Origin: Tetramitus jugosus
Taxonomy: Eukaryota; Heterolobosea; Eutetramitea; Acrasida; Vahlkampfiidae
Assembly (NCBI GenBank): GCA_937625935.1
Contig: OW569359.1
Coordinates: 1 to 64,000, forward strand
Direction: 5' to 3'
DNA: 64,000 nt
Shown piece by piece: positions 1 through 10,100 of the stretch (within the stretch, counting starts at the first letter, position 1; each line of letters starts with the position of its first letter). A model generated the notes under the pieces. The model was not told where the DNA came from. It did not search any database and saw nothing but the letters and a program-made list of their open reading frames with translations. Made by a program: the position numbers and the translations under genes.

Positions 1-866
1 CCAAACCCAAACCCAAACCCAAACCCAAACCCAAACCCAAACCCAAACCCAAACCCAAACCCAAACCCAAACCCACCCAACCCAAACCCAAACCCAAACC
101 CAAACCCAAACCCAAACCCAAACCCAAACCCAAACCCAAACCCAAACCCAAACCCAAACCCAAACCCAAACCCAAACCCAAACCCAAACCCAAACCCAAA
201 CCCAAACCCAAACCCAAACCCAAACCCAAACCCAAACCCAAACCCAAACCCAAACCCAAACCCAAACCCAAACCCAAACCCAAACCCAAACCCAAACCCA
301 AACCCAAACCCAAACCCAAACCCAAACCCAAACCCAAACCCAAACCCAAACCCAAACCCAAACCCAAACCCAAACCCAAACCCAAACCCAAACCCAAACC
401 CAAACCCAAACCCAAACCCAAACCCAAACCCAAACCCAAACCCAAACCCAAACCCAAACCCAAACCCAAACCCAAACCCAAACCCAAACCCAAACCCAAA
501 CCCAAACCCAAACCCAAACCCAAACCCAAACCCAAACCCAAACCCAAACCCAAACCCAAACCCAAACCCAAACCCAAACCCAAACCCAAACCCAAACCCA
601 AACCCAAACCCAAACCCAAACCCAAACCCAAACCCAAACCCAAACCCAAACCCAAACCCAAACCCAAACCCAAACCCAAACCCAAACCCAAACCCAAACC
701 CAAACCCAAACCCAAACCCAAACCCAAACCCAAACCCAAACCCAAACCCAAACCCAAACCCAAACCCAAACCCAAACCCAAACCCAAACCCAAACCCAAA
801 CCCAAACCCAAACCCAAACCCAAACCCAAACCCAAACCCAAACCCAAACCCAAACCCAAACCCAAA
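1..866. repeat. Telomere, CCCAAA repeat tract
   Basis: About 144 head-to-tail copies of CCCAAA run from the first base to 866 and then stop abruptly at unique A/T-rich DNA. The C-rich strand read inward from a sequence end is the expected orientation for a chromosome terminus, so the G strand is (TTTGGG)n. The tract is almost perfect; the only irregular units lie at 72-80 (CCCA then CCCAA). The repeat is not the common TTAGGG or TTTAGGG type. Confidence 0.95.
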
Positions 867-1722
867 TTTACTTTCTTTTCAAAAATCTAAAATTTCATCC
901 AAATTCAAAATAGAATCGATAAATCATCTAAAATCTGATAAAACAAGATAAATAGAAGTTAAAATCACTCAGTCCATTTCTACCCCCATCTTTTGACATT
1001 CCCTCCTGAGGTTTTGTTGAAAACAAAAATCTTCTCATCACAAGCTCAACAGCTGGAAAGATTAGAAGCAATTAAGTGAGTCGATACACGATTTATGAGT
1101 AATCATTTCTTTTTCACTTCAGTTATGACGGGTTGGGTTTGGGTATTCAACTCTGCACTCAACAAAATACAAAATTGGGATTCTCATTCTATCAGAGTTA
1201 ATATCTCTCAGAAAAACCATATTTCCCAGCATTTTCAGTCTATTACCTTGGTAAAACTGAATTGTCATTCAGAAAACGCTAGTACTCTGTATTTCTGATG
1301 GATTGCGTCTGGCGTTTCTTCTCTAAACACGATTCAAATTGGAAACTTCACTATTTAACTGTCTTACAGAATTTCATATCGAAAAGTCTCGGAACAGATA
1401 AAATATCTGATTCTACCGTGATTGTTTGATAAAAACTGTCGATTCTATTCAGAGAAACGCAAAATCAAGTCAGTCAAAATTTCAGAAAAAATAAGTCATA
1501 AGACATCAAGTCAAAAAGTATAGTTAGTAAGAAATCATGTTAAAAATGATCAAATAATCTTCCAATACTCTGATCCAAAACAAAGAAATCATGTCTCATT
1601 CATACGTCTTACCCCCAGTACAGAGTCAAAGTCGTCTAAAATCTGTTGCCGTTTTAACACTGTTGCCGATAAAAATCTGTTAAATACAGCACAGATATAT
1701 CGGCTCTACGAGCCGATAAAGC
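867..1722. other. Subtelomeric gene-free stretch
   Basis: A/T-rich DNA between the telomere and the first coding-like segment. Only short, composition-biased reading frames are present and none resembles a protein family. Several loose TCTAAAA/ATCTG-type words recur but do not form a regular array. A perfect 9-bp hairpin closes the region at 1698-1718. Confidence 0.6.
1698..1718. repeat. Short perfect hairpin
   Basis: TATCGGCTC and GAGCCGATA form a perfect 9-bp stem around a 3-base loop. It lies just beyond the stop of the minus-strand zinc-cluster reading frame, so it could mark that gene's 3' end or be a relic of an element end. Function unknown. Confidence 0.5.
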
Positions 1723-2340
1723 TCAAATCGAGTTGAAAACCACCGTAATCTCTTCATCTAAGCTAGCTGAACCTCCCAGAGCAATAAAAAATCTCAAAAA
1801 AAAATTACCATATAAGGAAATCGTTTCCTTAGGTTGGGGAATCCTGGATGTATCCCCAACTCCAACCCCAACCCCCACCTCGTCATTTTCATCACCAGTA
1901 TGGCATATAAAGTCATATATAGTTGAATTGCAACTAAATTTAATCAGGTCAGTTTGATGAATATCACAAACACATCTAGATTTATTGACCGGTCTATTTA
2001 ATGATGTTAGTTGGAATTTGACGAAAAAGAAAAATGTTGCTACATTCCTTGCAATACTACAACCCTCAGTTGGACACTCTTTGGCCCCAATGCATCTTGC
2101 CTGTCTCTTTGTCCAAACTTTTCCCAACCAAACAAATTTGGAATCAGTATACTTGCCTAAGCTAAACTGAATTGCATCATACAATGGCCTTGATTGTAGC
2201 TGAATCTCTTCTGGCAATCTGACTCTCTTGTAGACCTTAAAACTGATATAGATGTTGTGAATGCTTTCGACAATTACATGACTGTTGATGTTGTTGAGTA
2301 GAGGTCTAATGTTGTTGTACTTTCCCCTCGTTCGTTTCAT
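1723..2340 (-). CDS. WRKY/GCM1-type zinc-cluster protein, probable transposon relic
   Basis: A 205-residue reading frame with an ATG at 2340. Around residues 80-145 it carries a spaced set C-x5-C-x4-C, then C-x-C-x2-H, a later C, and a C-H-T-G near residue 150. This order (C, C, C...C, H, C, then a His-Gly) resembles the WRKY-GCM1 zinc cluster that many eukaryotic transposons carry as a DNA-binding domain. The usual final H-x-H is replaced by acidic residues and a VGVGVGVG run encoded by a simple GTTGGG-like repeat follows, so the domain is probably decayed. It lies about 50 bp outside the left end of the integrase element, so it is not part of that element. Expression is doubtful. A coincidental frame cannot be excluded. 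Confidence 0.45.
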   Translation of the reverse strand: MKRTRGKYNNIRPLLNNINSHVIVESIHNIYISFKVYKRVRLPEEIQLQSRPLYDAIQFSLGKYTDSKFVWLGKVWTKRQARCIGAKECPTEGCSIARNVATFFFFVKFQLTSLNRPVNKSRCVCDIHQTDLIKFSCNSTIYDFICHTGDENDEVGVGVGVGDTSRIPQPKETISLYGNFFLRFFIALGGSASLDEEITVVFNSI

Positions 2341-2393
2341 GTCTTTTTGTTTTTCTTTTTTTTGGGTTGACTGAAGCTTTTGGTTGACTGTGC

Positions 2394-2467
2394 TGTAGCG
2401 TCTAAATCATTTAGACGATTGGCAGTCTAAATATATATTTAGACATCTTCCCCGTCTAAATCTCCGC
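2394..2467. repeat. Left terminal inverted repeat
   Basis: About 74 bp matching the right end in inverse orientation with a few mismatches. It contains palindromic pairs GTCTAAAT...ATTTAGAC at 2400-2416 and 2435-2454 and a further GTCTAAATCTCCGC at the inner edge. The repeated TCTAAAT words are likely transposase-binding sites. Confidence 0.85.
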
Positions 2468-2661
2468 TGCAGAAATTGGTTGAAGCGGAACTCAACCACA
2501 ACAAAAACAAAAAGCATGTGTTTATTGTGGATAAACAATCATCAACTCACTCACATCGAAGCACCCAACATCACCAATCGAATATTTGTCAGCATAGACA
2601 TGGTCAGCAGAACAGAATGCAATGACTCTCCATACAACTCTTATTCTCCAAAATCCAACGT

Positions 2662-2895
2662 TCTAATGTGCCACAAGCAGCATATCTACGTAAGCATCCA
2701 AACTGTATTCCTCAATTCAAAGTAGATGATGTAGTGGTAGTCCGTGTTCCAAGCAACTATCGAAGTAGCACATCTTACCTGTGGGGGAGAAAAGCTAAAA
2801 TTGTAGCAGAATTAACTGATGCTAATGGGCAAAGTCTGTACAAGTACAAACTGGAATGGCAAGCAACTGGTGGTATCAAATCAATTGTATACACC
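2662..2895 (+). pseudogene. Inverted integrase C-terminal-domain fragment
   Basis: The plus strand reads a coherent segment with FKVDDVVVVRVPSNYRSS, a tryptophan-glycine turn and a closing YKLEWQATGG. This pattern (K-V-x-D-x-V-x-V, W-G-R, Y-x-L-x-W) resembles the small SH3/chromodomain-like module at the C-terminus of Ginger and Ty3-type integrases. It faces the integrase core, lies inside the same element and has no proper start: an in-frame stop lies 30-40 bp upstream. The simplest reading is that the 3' end of the integrase gene was inverted within the element. Confidence 0.5.
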
Positions 2896-3995
2896 CTCTT
2901 CACTCTATCCTCAACAGATAATTCATTTGGATTCAGACAGTAGCATATTGACCAAGCTTCTAGTGGTTTCATACCAATGGTACTGTGCACAGCATTAAGA
3001 TATGAATTGACTACAGATTCCACATGACATTTCCATCTGGTTGTTTGATGCAATCTCATTTGTTGGAGCAACGATTTCTTCAAAGTTTGATTCAATCTCT
3101 CAACAAGACCTTGAACCCAAGGAGAATATGCTGGTCCTTCCTTCTTCTTGACTCCATACTTCTGGCACACTTGTAATACAGATGCTGCAATAAATTCACC
3201 ATCATTATCAGATCTCAAATTGATTTCATATTTACAGATACCATCTGTACCAACTTCTGGAAGATTCAATTCATTCTTAAATAAGTTCTCTAGAAACTTC
3301 ACTACTGTCTCTGCCTTCTTGTTCTTAATTGAAACTACCCATGCATACTTTGTCAAGTGATCCACGACCACCAAGAGACCAATCTCTTGTCCATCTTTCT
3401 GAAGAAATGAAAGATCAATGTACAAGTGTTGAGCTGCATGATCTGGAACAACGTAACGAAATGGAGGAGCTGGAACTCGATTGATTGTTCTTCCACTTTG
3501 TGCACAATGGAGACACGAATTAACAACTTCACTTACTTTACGTTGTACACCACCTGCCATCAGAATGAAGCTGGAATGCAGTGCTTGTTGTGTTCTTTTC
3601 TGTCCAACATGCGATCCACCGGAACACACATGGGCTTCTTTGATTGCTGCTACTTCTTCATGATCTCTTGGGATCCAGTACCATTCTACTCCATCAGCAA
3701 CTTTACCAGCATACATAGTTTCAGCATTAAACTTTTCTGCTAACGATTCTACTGCTTTCTCTTGTTCAGTTAATGTATGTGACATACGAAACTCATCTGT
3801 CCATTTATTTACAGCATAATACAATCTTCCAGTCTCTGCAACATATTTGAATCTAGATGGTGCGTTGAGTTTACCATTTTCATAGTACTCTCTTGCTTCA
3901 TTGATTGTTTTTACAGTTGGTGGTTTCTTGTTCTTCCGTCCTTTAGTACCACCTTTACGATTATTAATTGGAACTTCTGTTTCAGTCTCTGACAT
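2775..3995 (-). CDS. DDE integrase/transposase of the Ginger-like element
   Basis: A 406-residue frame. Residues about 120-165 hold the integrase N-terminal zinc module (H, H, then CLHC), and the catalytic core follows with D near 194 (YIDLSF), D near 262 (RSDNDGEF) and E near 299 (LVERLN), 36 or so residues after the second D. This is the D,D(35-37)E geometry of retroviral-type integrases, and an upstream basic segment (residues 14-28) may bind DNA. From about residue 370 onward (below 2890) the protein reads as antisense noise, because the opposite strand there encodes a coherent integrase C-terminal-like domain. The core is complete, but the C-terminal domain seems to have been flipped, so activity is doubtful. 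Confidence 0.8.
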   Translation of the reverse strand: MSETETEVPINNRKGGTKGRKNKKPPTVKTINEAREYYENGKLNAPSRFKYVAETGRLYYAVNKWTDEFRMSHTLTEQEKAVESLAEKFNAETMYAGKVADGVEWYWIPRDHEEVAAIKEAHVCSGGSHVGQKRTQQALHSSFILMAGGVQRKVSEVVNSCLHCAQSGRTINRVPAPPFRYVVPDHAAQHLYIDLSFLQKDGQEIGLLVVVDHLTKYAWVVSIKNKKAETVVKFLENLFKNELNLPEVGTDGICKYEINLRSDNDGEFIAASVLQVCQKYGVKKKEGPAYSPWVQGLVERLNQTLKKSLLQQMRLHQTTRWKCHVESVVNSYLNAVHSTIGMKPLEAWSICYCLNPNELSVEDRVKRVYTIDLIPPVACHSSLYLYRLCPLASVNSATILAFLPHR

Positions 3996-4059
3996 TGTTT
4001 GGATTGTGGTGTAACGATCATGAGTTCTGTAACGACCCTGAAGTTTTGAAACTTTACAA

Positions 4060-4132
4060 GCGGAGATTTAGACAAGGAAGTTTCTAAATCGACATTTAGA
4101 CGGCTATCGTCTAAATACATTTAGACGCTACA
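4060..4132. repeat. Right terminal inverted repeat
   Basis: Begins GCGGAGATTTAGAC and ends CGCTACA, the inverse of the left end. It holds the same TCTAAAT/ATTTAGA pairs. It directly abuts the TGTGC target duplication at 4133-4137. Confidence 0.85.
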
Positions 4133-4482
4133 TGTGCTGCGCAAAAAATTTATGTCCAAGGAATGACATGAAAATTCTATGTTCAAGTTTTTACAGGAAC
4201 CAGTTTGTTCTTTTATGTCAAACACCACGCACCCCCCATGTTAAGACAAACCATCTCCGTCAAAATAGAAGCATCAAAATTTAAACAAATTGATCTCCGT
4301 TTAAACTAGTGCACATACTCACATTCTTCAAACAAACATAAAAAAGGTAAGTGGAGAAATGGAACAAATGAAGCAAAAGGAGATTGACATGAAATGGGCG
4401 ATGTTACCTTCCTCAAATCAATCTTACCATAAAAAATATGACACATGACACGAGTAAAACACATAAAACAAAAAAACGTGAA
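4133..4482. other. Gene-free spacer
   Basis: DNA between the transposon end and the receptor-like pseudogene. No coding segment or RNA gene is evident. It includes the right copy of the TGTGC target duplication. Confidence 0.5.
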
Positions 4483-6521
4483 ATGAAACAACAGATTATA
4501 TTGTCTGTCTTTGTACTGTTGTTCGTCTTGTTGGTTGAAAAGTTGGAAATGGTCTCCTGCAGACTATGCATCAGAACCAAAGAGAAACTGAAAATGGCTC
4601 CTGAATCTACTTCTCTCCGTGTGGCTGGCGATCTGCAACAAAACAGTTTGCTTCGAGACCCTTTCAGCAAAAATTTTACTCGGCCTGACTTACTCGTCGT
4701 TTTTAACCTTGTTTTGGGTTCTTCGATTGTTCGGTTTGCGACCGACAGGCGAACAACTGAGGAGATTGTTGACTTTCTTCGTTACTCAATTGACTTTCCA
4801 AAAGAACGTTTGTACCTTACATCTTCTGACTCAATTTTGAGAGTGGATTTGGTTCGAACAGGCATTAATGACTACTACATGTTTCTTCTGAGAGATGTGG
4901 ATGATGGAAAAGACACAGTCAAGTTTTGGTGCCATAAAATCTCAGAGGGACATATATCTGAAGAGGGGAGTAAAGATCTTAATATGAATGATAGAGTAGC
5001 TCTCCAGGCTCCACAAATGGGATTAAGATCATCAGAATCCATCTCCCAGTACATCCAGATCGTGAGGTGTGATGAAGGTACTCCTTGTACAACCAATCGT
5101 CTAAATGTGATCAATCTGGCGTGGAACATTACTACTGAACTTGGCCAGAACTTGAAGGTATCTCCAGTGCCCCAGAAGGTTTCGATCTTATCGTATTGGA
5201 CCTGTTTGCCCCCCACGACAACCATACCAACAACGAAACAAATGAGGCCATTCTTTTTACACGTCCACCTGATTCCGCCTATTGTTTGATCATAGTGTAC
5301 GACTTGAATACAAGGAGACTGAATGAGAAGTCTACACTATGTTCCAACAGGTTATCTCAGTTCAGTAGTCATCTGCTGAGTGAAAGTTACAAGTCTATGG
5401 TCAGTATGGGTAATGATAGTTACTTTGCGATTCATTCATCTGTAATAATGGTGGAGTTGAGTGCTGATCCAGAGTACAATAACCTTGCACTGAACAAAAG
5501 TGTTCCGACAAGAGAGACAGTTCTCCACTCCTTTTTGGATCCATTTTCAGAGCACCTGAGAGATAAAGTGTCTTCAGCACTCGTCTATGAGGAAACAAAG
5601 GACAAAGCTTGTTTATTTATACAGTCTCGATCAGACAGGTTGTGGTTACTTAATATTACAGTCGACAGTACTTCTTCTGCTATTCAGAATACTTCTTTTG
5701 GAAAAGAGATAGTGATCGAACCCATTTTTACAAACAATAATTATCAAATGCCGAAGATTGTTCATGAGCCTTTCAGTTTCAAGGGAGAGCCTCGATTGAT
5801 CTATGTGATGTTTCATGCCTCACCTTCGGAATATGTTGAGACCAATGGTATTGTTGCTCTATACACCTTCGATCTTGACCAAGGGTCAGTATCACCCAAG
5901 AGGAGTTTTTTGTTCACGAATATCAGGGCAGCATCCCTCATCTCTCGATTTGTTATACTTTGTAGCGCACGATCGAAAAGAAATACTTACCATTTCAAAA
6001 AGAATTGACTCTGGTGGTGCCATTTGGAAAACAAAGATCGAGGATGCAACAACCAGCGAAGGCACACCAATCAAGCACAACCGACAGGAAACATTGACAT
6101 CTTTTTATTGCTTTCAGGACAAACAATTCGCATTTTTTCTGTCAAGGTAAACAGTTCGGAAACGTTTTGGCTCGCCCGGATCAATGTCGACACAGGTGAT
6201 ATCGAGAGCATGATCGACACCGAACTATCAAAACATCGTGAATTGGCAGTTTTTCCATTTAAAAAAAAATTGTATGTTGTTGGCACACCTCAATACTGTG
6301 CACCTGAAATATTAGCTGGTCAAAATTGTTACACCACCAGTTGTGAGATAGATCAACAAAAACTCAAAAGGTGGTGCAAAAAGTCAGGTTATCACAATTC
6401 TTCTGCTATTCTGAGATACGTAGAACTAATGATTGAGTGCTGGAAAGGACATCCAATGGATCGACCAGAGTTCGTTGACATCCATGAAGTTCTTCAAGGT
6501 ATGTTACGCGACCTCAACTAG
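4483..6521 (+). pseudogene. Broken receptor-kinase-like gene
   Basis: Coherent coding sequence runs through three frames. It opens at 4483 with a signal-peptide-like MKQQIILSVFVLLFVLLVEK and continues as an N-glycosylation-rich ectodomain with beta-strand-like periodicity. A one-base shift occurs near 5160-5195, another near 5930-5945 and another near 6090-6115, none with usable intron signals. After about 6285 the text becomes a kinase tail: GTPQYCAPEIL (activation-segment GTP...APE) and 45 residues later ECWKGHPMDRPEF, the C-lobe signature of tyrosine-kinase-like kinases. The ATP-binding lobe and catalytic loop are missing. It was probably a secreted-ectodomain receptor kinase, now collapsed by an internal deletion and frameshifts. 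Confidence 0.6.
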
Positions 6522-7162
6522 TCAACGTTCTTCCCTAGATAATAAATCAAATTCTATAAGATTTTTTCAACTGGTTTGGTGGATTTAAATTCTTCTCAAC
6601 GTTACTACAACGAATATTTCTTCTGATTCACTCTGACCGTAGTATGATTTTGGGTTTGCTATCGTTGATTATGGGTTCCCAAGGCACACTTCTCCCCAAG
6701 TTTGATTATGATAAGATCTGGACTGTCAAACAAGGTCCGATTGCTTAAAGAGTTTGTGAATTCCTACCAAATGACAAAGGGCTTGATCTGTGACTTTGTA
6801 ACCATACATGGAGAGTGCGCGAATGCCAGTCAAATGACAAAATCACTTCAATGCCTCAGCTTTCTTACATCAAGAGAACCAGAATCATGTATATATAGCC
6901 TCTCAAGCAGAACTTGAATGAATACTGAGAGCATGGATGAAAACTTCTGGTTGATGGCAAAAGTCGAACTCATTTCTCAATCACCCAATTAATAGGATCG
7001 TTATTCGTCGTTCGTTTCGTGATGATCTCCAGAAGAAGGTTCGAATTTTTTAGCGGGATGGTAGCATTTTAATTTGAAAACAATTTCTATCCAATACTAT
7101 TGATCCATACAAGCAAGAAATCTGTCTTTTTCTGGGTCTCACGAGGTTTTATTAACAAGTTC
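6522..7162. other. Gene-free stretch
   Basis: No supported gene. Short frames here show no family features. It is the shared 3' flank of the kinase-like pseudogene (plus strand) and the large adhesin (minus strand). Confidence 0.5.
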
Positions 7163-10100
7163 TTATGCACCTTCCATGTTCATATTTGTGATAGGAGTCT
7201 TGAAGTCGAGTGCGTCTGGCAGTCCAACTCTGTAAGCAATGTTGTTGTAAGAAACAGCCTGTACATAGAGAGTTGAATAGGAGCTTGATGTATAGGCCCT
7301 GGCAGCGGTACTGACAATATATCTACCTGTACTTGTGTAAATTCTGAGGTTGGTCCAAGATTTGATATTTCCAGAACCGGCAATGAAAGTGAATTTGACA
7401 CTTGGGACAGAGTCTGAGGAAGCATAAAGAGTACCATCACTTGCAATAGTGATATATTTTTGAGTTGCCAAACTCCACAAGTTAAAGTATGAGGATGAAT
7501 AAGTGAGCTTTGTACCGAAGCTACCACAATTGGTAACCTGGAACAAGTTTCCACGGTTATTTGATGGGTTAAAATCGACATCAGTCAACTTAATGGTTGA
7601 AGATGTGTCCTGAACGAACCAATTGTTGGTGCTCTGAGAGATACCAATAATTTGACCACAGTACAATAGAATCTCATTTGTCTCCGTGAAAATCTTGGAA
7701 GGAGTTGATGTATCAACCAAATCACAACTTTGAGATTGAATGGTCTCGACAATTGTGTTCAACTGATTCCAATCAACAGCCAAAGACAAACTTGCATCGT
7801 ATGACAAATCACCAATCAAATCTCTTGCAGACTTGTTGCTCAAGAATGGACCAACACCAATGGACATGATTCTCCAGTATCCAAGAGCATGTCCTGGCTT
7901 TCTACCGTTGATTCTGAGCGATTCTGTGAGCACATCACCACATGGATTACATTTTAGTGGATTTCCTGAGCTGCAGTCTGAACAAGTTCTTGAAGGGTAG
8001 CGAGAACTCTGGCACTTTTCAGCGTTTCCAATATGAGCAGCACTATTACATGCCGAACAACTACAAGGAACATTAGGTTCACCATCAAAGATAGTAATAA
8101 TCATCTTTGGAATTTCAGGTCCTCTCCCTTTCAACAAGATATCCTCAGCTCTCAGTACGGCACTTCTGATGTTCGTGAGGCCTCTTGGCCAATACAAAGA
8201 ATCTATCGCATTATTCACTTGGGTCCTAGAGTTTGATAAGGCCAAATGAGTTGAGACACCACCATTGAATAAAACAATTCCGACTTGAACTTGAGTGTCA
8301 GAACTACCAATATCAAGTGGAGCTACAATATCTCTCACAAATCTGGCCATAGATTGGAAGTTACTGGAACCAACCGAACCAGAACCATCGAGAACAAAAA
8401 CAATGTCAAGTGGTTTCACACAAGTACACTTCTGGAATCTCACGTCAATAATAGCGTATCCCTTTTGGGCATCATCTTGAGCAGATTTAAATTCATATCT
8501 GAAACGTTGTGTTTGACATTCAACTGAAGTTTGACTGAATCTCCAAGTGCCGGATGAGGGATTGGTTGGTTGTGTGTTTCCACAGAAACCAGAACCTGGA
8601 GTACAATCCGCAGAGTTAGTGTAGAACTTGGTGAAGACAAGAGTTCCTCCCAAAGGATCATTGTCATTCAACATAATTTGAGCATCAGTCAAAGAGAAGA
8701 AAGTACCTTCCTTATGATCGACAACGATACTTCTACCAACAGCATTCAGACCTTGAGTAGTAATCACAATATTTACATTCTTTTCGACATAATCTGAATC
8801 AAGGTCAGTAGATCGAACAACAACTTGACAAGTTCCTGATGAGAAGGTGAATGGACGAGTGAAAACAAGTTGTTTGGCAGAGTTAAAGGTAAGAGAGATA
8901 CCATTGGAAACAGGAGTAGATCCTGTCTGACAATTCCAACTTCTAACTGTAAATGTAAGTGCATCACCATCTGGGTCATGGGCATTTGTGACAGATTGAT
9001 AGTCAAGTGAATCAGAATTGGAATCTCTTCTTGCTAACAGGTTCCATGTGTAATCCTTAGAAATAGGAAGTTGACTTGACACTCTAACAGTTAGAGTAGC
9101 AGAACCAGAAGCACCTACTCCATCTTTTCCAACAAAAGGAACAGTATGAGTAACACGTGTGCCAGTTGGAGCCTTGAAAGTAAATGTGCTTCCATCACGA
9201 GTGAGTTGAGATGGAAGAGGATTAGGAGTGGAAATAGTGATTGGATCATTGTTTCCATCATTGCACTGAACAGTAATGCTCTTCGTCTCTCCCTTTGTTA
9301 ACACGAGTTCAGCATCCTGACACACTGGTGCATCGTTTGTGAATTGGATTGTGGCAGTTGCTTTTTCAGAGTTCACAAGACCATCATTGTAAACAAACTC
9401 AACAGTTTGTGGAGAGGTTGAGTATTCTGAAGCAATTGTGATATCAACATCGAACTGAGTACCAGCCTTCTTTTGACCACCTGATACGACTGTCAACGTG
9501 AGAGGGTCTGAATCACCATCGGTAGCAGTAGCGATCATCAATGAATTATCTCCATTCAAAGTGTATCTGCTTACACCGTAGAATCTCTTCAATGAAATAT
9601 TCTTGTCAGAAGCAATCGGAGGAGCATTGGTGAAGGTGAGTTGAATGAGACCAGTTGAAACAGCTTTTCCATCAGTTACATAGTATTTGACATTCAATTT
9701 ACCTGCTGCCTTACTCGTCAAACCAGGTGTCACGGTAATAACTCCTGCGTCGTCGATTGTTACAGAGTCTCCATTGTTTTTGCCATCGAAGTTGTCCAAG
9801 ACAGATAAATTATCCTTGTCCAATAAATCAACATCAGTTGCGTCGGCCTTTGCTGTGTAAGTGAGTGATGAAACATTTTTCCAATGGTATTCACCTGTGT
9901 AAGCCTGGGCAACAGGAGCATTATTATAAACTTCAATTGAACCCACAACAACAATATCTTCAATTCCATCAGTCAGGGTATAAGTTAATTTCTCCTTTCC
10001 CAAAGCACTCGTTGGATTGTACACGATTTTAGATGTACCTGTCGGCGAGGTTACTCTATTACTCGTGATAGTGCCCAAACTTGATGTGATCGACTTGACA

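Larger units (their letters stand above)
2394..4132 (-). mobile_element. GIN/Ginger-like integrase DNA transposon
   Basis: A complete 1.74-kb element. Its ends read TGTAGCGTCTAAAT inward on both sides, as inverted repeats of about 74 bp. It is bracketed by a 5-bp direct duplication, TGTGC, at 2389-2393 and 4133-4137. The interior encodes on the minus strand a retroviral-type integrase (zinc H-H-C-C then D, D, E). No reverse transcriptase, gag, protease, polypurine tract or LTR is present, so this is a cut-and-paste element of the Ginger/GIN/KRBA2 kind and not a retrotransposon. The near-identical ends and intact target duplication imply a fairly recent insertion. Confidence 0.85.

Noticed and set aside
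1-866. CRISPR-like array
   Set aside because: Six-base tandem repeat without spacers; it is a telomere.
1095-1298. 67-residue subtelomeric frame
   Set aside because: Composition of ordinary A/T-rich noncoding DNA; no homologous features.
2394-4132. LTR retrotransposon
   Set aside because: Ends are inverted rather than direct repeats and no reverse transcriptase, RNase H or protease is present.
5157-5178. 22-base GT-AG intron at the first frameshift of the kinase-like gene
   Set aside because: Far shorter than the 106-267-bp introns confirmed here, and removing 22 bases does not give a better protein joint than a single-base indel.
6702-6917. 71-residue frame after the kinase-like pseudogene
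   Set aside because: No domain, no upstream context; ATGACAAA words recur by local repeat.
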